64,000 bases of DNA from Ophryocystis elektroscirrha. Lineage: Eukaryota > Apicomplexa > Conoidasida > Neogregarinorida > Ophryocystidae. The stretch covers positions 1-64,000 of the forward strand of contig JAQIFP010000039.1 in NCBI GenBank assembly GCA_030141585.1, in the 5' to 3' direction. Below, in pieces: positions 60,605 through 64,000 of the stretch. The first letter of the stretch is position 1; the number at the start of each line of letters is the position of its first letter. The notes under the pieces were generated by a model that was not told the origin of the DNA, ran no database searches, and was given only the letters and a program-made list of their open reading frames with translations. Made by a program: the position numbers and the translations under genes.

Positions 60605-61901
60605 TTATAGCGGCCCAATTGTAGACATATTGATATCATGGAGCAAAACATAACGCCTGTGGAGAAGAAAGTAAAATATAACTAGAATAAAATTACAGTA
60701 ATAAATAATTGTCGAAGTGGATATTTGAGGAACAGGATAATAACCAGCACTATTTATCAACGCAAAGGCTTGTGTTGTCACAACTATGTATATAAATTCT
60801 ATAGCTATCCATAGTGCTAAAGCTATGCATGAAAACATCTAATTATACAATTTTTGTATTTTATAATTTACCAGCCCTCTTTTCCATGAATTTAACGATT
60901 TTTTTATACTGCTCATCAAAGCAGCAATTGTGAATAATATTCCGAAAATCAGCACCACAAATTTCTGAAACGTTCAAATTATAGTAATACTTTAGTTATT
61001 ACTATGTTTTATAGTCAAATGATCAACTACATATTTATATATATATATACACGGATTTTTATGTATTACACGGATATCTTCATATTTATACATATATATA
61101 TGTTTATTTATATTACTACATGGGTAATACATACAATTACATGGTTACATATATATATAACTACATAGATTTAAATATATTACTACGTGGGTTTATATAT
61201 ATACATATAATTACATGGATATATATATACATATATATATGGAGGTATATTAAGTGATTAGTCCCGTTATTTTTCCATATAATTTAGTATATACCCGTTA
61301 TGTTCAATAACTGAAGTATTTTAATAATCTATTAGCCTGGACTAAGTTTAGAGTATAATCAATAATTATTTAATGTAGTTTACTTAAATTTATAGATACG
61401 TGACGTGTTATACAGGTCAAAGTTTTGTACACATATTAATATTGCTATTAAAGTAATAGTCTTATAAAAAAAAGATGTATTCAGACTTACAACATATGAT
61501 ATTATCAAAATGATTCGATATGCGGAACATTTTTGAGCAAACCAGTTACAGAGAGGTGAGACACAAAATGCTCCTCCACTCAACTCAGCTGATATTTCAC
61601 AAGCGACTTCATAAGTTTTTTGATGCGTTCTAGTTTCGAAACCGCTAACGTGAAATAAACCCCAAGACCTACTGGAGGTGTATGCTGTGTTCATTGGAGG
61701 ATTCTAAATAAATTTACAACATAAGAACACCCCACCACGAACATTAATATTAATTAACATTTTAATCTATATGCGCTTATTTTATTTAAAACTTACAGAT
61801 AACCAATCTGGAATAACTATTGCAATAACAAGCAATACAATTGCTAGTATTTGAAATACTACAGATATAATTAAAAATTGTTTATTTTTTGATACGGCCA
61901 T
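60605..61901 (-). CDS. Four-helix membrane protein, claudin-like topology
   Basis: Four exons. Helix 1: FLIISVVFQILAIVLLVIAI; then an extracellular loop with PDWLSNPP, SWGLFHVSGF and several Cys (VACEIS, AFCVSPLC, KC); helix 2: SYVKFVVLIFGILFTIAAL; helix 3: SCIALALWIAIEFIYIVV; helix 4: IIYYCNFILVIFYFLL, then a short basic tail. The W...GLF...C...C pattern in loop 1 recalls the claudin/PMP22 W-GLW-C-C signature. Apicomplexans have a claudin-like micronemal protein (CLAMP); I cannot tell whether this is its orthologue, and the long proline-rich tail of CLAMP is not seen. About 230 aa. Confidence 0.7.
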
Positions 61902-62138
61902 ATTTGATATTTTTCTCAATTATTGCATGTTGCATCTAATAAATGATTGATTATTATTTGGAAAAAACCAGTAATATAATAAAAGAGTAATTTGATTAAA
62001 TGTATACTCTAATAGTTAATATATATTAAAGACTGATATTCAGCTTTTATAAACTTTAAATAACAAAAATATTATAATCCAGGAAATTTGCTATAATTGC
62101 AACTTTTTTAGGTATGTTTTTTTAATCATGCGTAAAAT
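61902..62138. promoter_or_regulatory. Putative bidirectional promoter, four-helix protein / HOP2
   Basis: 237 bases between divergent start codons. No recognised element. Inferred from layout. Confidence 0.35.
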
Positions 62139-63612
62139 ATGCTAAAAGATAAAACGTTAAAAAATAAAAATAAACTGCCTCCTTCGAAATTAGCAACAAA
62201 AAAAATTAAGTCGGAGGATGAGCTAGTGTTATCTGTTATCGACTACATGAAATCAGAAGTAATTTTTTTTTTTTAATTGCATATATGTAATAAATAATTT
62301 GCGCTTCAATTAATTTTCTCTATATAACTCATTTTAAAAAAATTTTATATTCGTAGATATGATATGTGATAAGTTTTAAATTATGTGTATAAATAAACAT
62401 TTTTTGTATTTACATATATCTTTGTATATATAAAGTTTTTATGTTCACATTATCACATATATATATTACAACAATGTTTGTTTATGGTCAACGGGAGTTA
62501 AATTAATTTTAAGTATTTTTTTTTAATTTTATATTTAATATTAATCGTGTAAATTGTGATTGTATTTATACATAAAATAAACAATTTTTTAATTCTGATT
62601 TTGTCGTATTATAAATATTTTTGGGTTAATTACATAGTTTAAATGGTTTTGTAATTCACAATTATATGTATATATATATAAAAAAATAAAATAACTATGT
62701 ATGTGAATATTACAAAAAAAAACGTACACACCAACTTTTGCTAAATAACAAAAATATTATAGTATAAATTATATTTTATACGTTACATAAAAAATAAAAA
62801 ATGCAAATGCTGCAACAAATAAGTGCATATATATATGTAAAGTTTTTGTTAAGTATTATTGCAGGTAAATAGTACAGCAGGTTCAAAGTTTATACGTAAC
62901 GGCTTATAGATGTATATGTGTGACTAACTGAATAAATATGTATTCTTTTGTCATGGTTTTTTTTTTGACGTAACAGAACAGGCCATATACTCTACAATTG
63001 ATTTATGATAACCTGCATGGAAATGTACCGAAACCCGTTTTACAGCGTATATTAGACGAGAAGTCTGTGGATGGGTTAACGGACTATTTAGCTTTAGATG
63101 AGTTCGAGTTAAAACAAAAACCTCTAGTATTCAAAAATTATGGGTAATGTGGAGATAAACTACATCTTGTGGTAGAAAAACTAAAATTTATTGTTATAAC
63201 CAAAAATTATTGGAGCTAGAATTAGCCAATGTTAAGAGTAAATGAAAAACGTTATCAATATTTACACGTTATCAGTTTTAAGTAAAGAGGAAATAGAAGC
63301 CTTGGAATCAGAAGCCAAAGTATTATGGTACTATAATTCATTTTGAACCAGAAATTGGAAGCGCAATTAAAAGAATTAGAAGCTGCAAATGCAGAAGGCG
63401 CTTTCATAACTTACACTGATAAACAATTAGATGACATGCAAAAAGAAGCCTTCAATGAATTAAATGACGCCAAACTCGAATATGGAAGGATTTGCAAGGT
63501 ATTTGAGGATGCTGGCGTCACTTCTGAGGAATTTAATAAATATCAAGCTTCTTTACAAAATAATAAACTTGAGCTAAAGAAGCTTAGGAAAGCGGTAATA
63601 ACTTTACGTTGA
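62139..63612 (+). CDS. HOP2: Homologous-pairing protein HOP2 (PSMC3IP/TBPIP)
   Basis: Meiotic factor that works with MND1 to stimulate DMC1/RAD51 strand exchange. Exons give about 213 aa, equal to human HOP2 (217). Basic start (MLKDKTLKNKNKLPPSKLAT), then a winged helix: VLSVIDYMKSE, NRPYTLQLIYDNLHGNVPKP, LQRILDEKSVDG, and YGKTKIYCYNQ, matching the NRPYSAQDVF and YGKQKIYF landmarks. A coiled coil follows (LESEAK, KLEAQLKELEAANAEG), then EYGRICKVFEDAGVTSEEFN. Introns of 32-38 nt join the later exons. The product ends ITLR with TGA 63610-63612. Its presence implies a meiotic recombination programme. Confidence 0.85.
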
Positions 63613-64000
63613 AAGAATTAAATAAAGCTATTTTAACGTAAACAGTAATTATTCCTCAATGGAAGGAACTGCACATTTTATAAGCACACACAATAATCCA
63701 AATATAAGCAAATGTACTGCGCTATCAATATACTTATAATTAACAAAATTATCTATACACCTATATTTATACATTCATATATATACACATATATATATAC
63801 ACATATATATATACACATATATATATACACATATATATTTACACATATATATATACCCATATATATAAACATATATATATATATATATACACATATATAT
63901 TTACAGATACATATACACATTTATATATACACATATATATACACATATATATACACATATATATACACATATATATACACATATATACACACATATATAT
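63613..64000. repeat. TA/CA minisatellite, 14- then 12-bp units, reaching the window edge
   Basis: After about 150 unremarkable bases, tandem ACACATATATATAT (14 bp) units begin near 63,780 and change to ACACATATATAT (12 bp) toward 64,000, where the window ends inside the array. Confidence 0.85.

Noticed and set aside
60605..61901. Assignment as CLAMP (claudin-like apicomplexan micronemal protein)
   Set aside because: Topology and loop motif are suggestive, but the proline-rich tail is missing and no specific motif was matched, so only the fold-level description is kept.
1..64000. Ciliate-type nuclear code because of the very short introns
   Set aside because: TAA, TAG and TGA each end genes at conserved C-termini and none is needed in frame as an amino acid.
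1..64000. Transposons, viral insertions or bacterial transfer islands
   Set aside because: No transposase, reverse transcriptase, integrase, terminal repeats or abrupt composition change found by reading; a profile search would be needed to exclude degraded copies.

Overview
The window is AT-rich nuclear DNA (roughly three quarters A+T) from a single-celled eukaryote. Coding regions are split by many GT-AG introns. TAA, TAG and TGA all end genes, so the code looks standard and ciliates that reassign stops are ruled out. Many introns are only 31-38 nt long. Intergenic DNA is full of (TA)n and TA/CA microsatellites. The core H2A motifs, the short introns, the low-complexity N/Q/K-rich proteins and the base composition suggest an alveolate, perhaps an apicomplexan-like lineage. 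This is inference; no single gene proves it. A 17-N assembly gap lies in a microsatellite near 50.8 kb.

0-8 kb: the last exon of an unidentified gene, a 7-exon Q/N-rich protein with 4E-T-like short motifs, a small ORF, and the DEAD-box helicase DDX18/Has1 (minus). 8-16 kb (all minus): a choline/ethanolamine phosphotransferase, three hypothetical proteins, a TBC1D20/Gyp8-like Rab GAP, and a many-exon protein that faintly recalls DNAJC11. 16.8-26.8 kb (plus): three tightly packed genes, NAA15 (NatA auxiliary subunit), a BRE1-like RING E3 and an ERV1-like sulfhydryl oxidase, followed by tRNA-Glu(TTC). 27-32.4 kb: thymidylate kinase, DUS1 tRNA-dihydrouridine synthase, a tiny basic ORF and the RRP8 methyltransferase. 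32.4-37.5 kb (minus): SRP receptor alpha and VPS45. 37.7-46 kb (plus): a small Cys-rich protein and a very large lineage-specific protein with about 50 tandem NDANY pentapeptides. 46.5-52 kb: histone H2A, a PITH-domain protein, and a sugar-porter MFS transporter whose intron holds the gap. 52.3-63.6 kb: a PHD-finger protein, an FUSC/ALMT-like membrane protein, an RPA43-like Pol I subunit, a four-helix membrane protein, and the meiotic factor HOP2.

Most recognised genes are housekeeping: ribosome biogenesis (DDX18, RRP8, RPA43), tRNA modification, secretion and membrane traffic (SRalpha, VPS45, TBC1D20-like), chromatin (H2A, BRE1, PHD) and recombination (HOP2). The most notable structure is the packing. 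Two convergent pairs have stop codons 1 or 2 bases apart. BRE1 and ERV1 share the A of TGATG. NAA15 and BRE1 are 26 bases apart. Within coding sequence the oddities are the NDANY array and an ERV1 that seems to have lost its structural CX16C disulfide. I found no CRISPR array, transposon or clear novel multi-gene system. All gene models were spliced by eye, so small exons and starts may be off.
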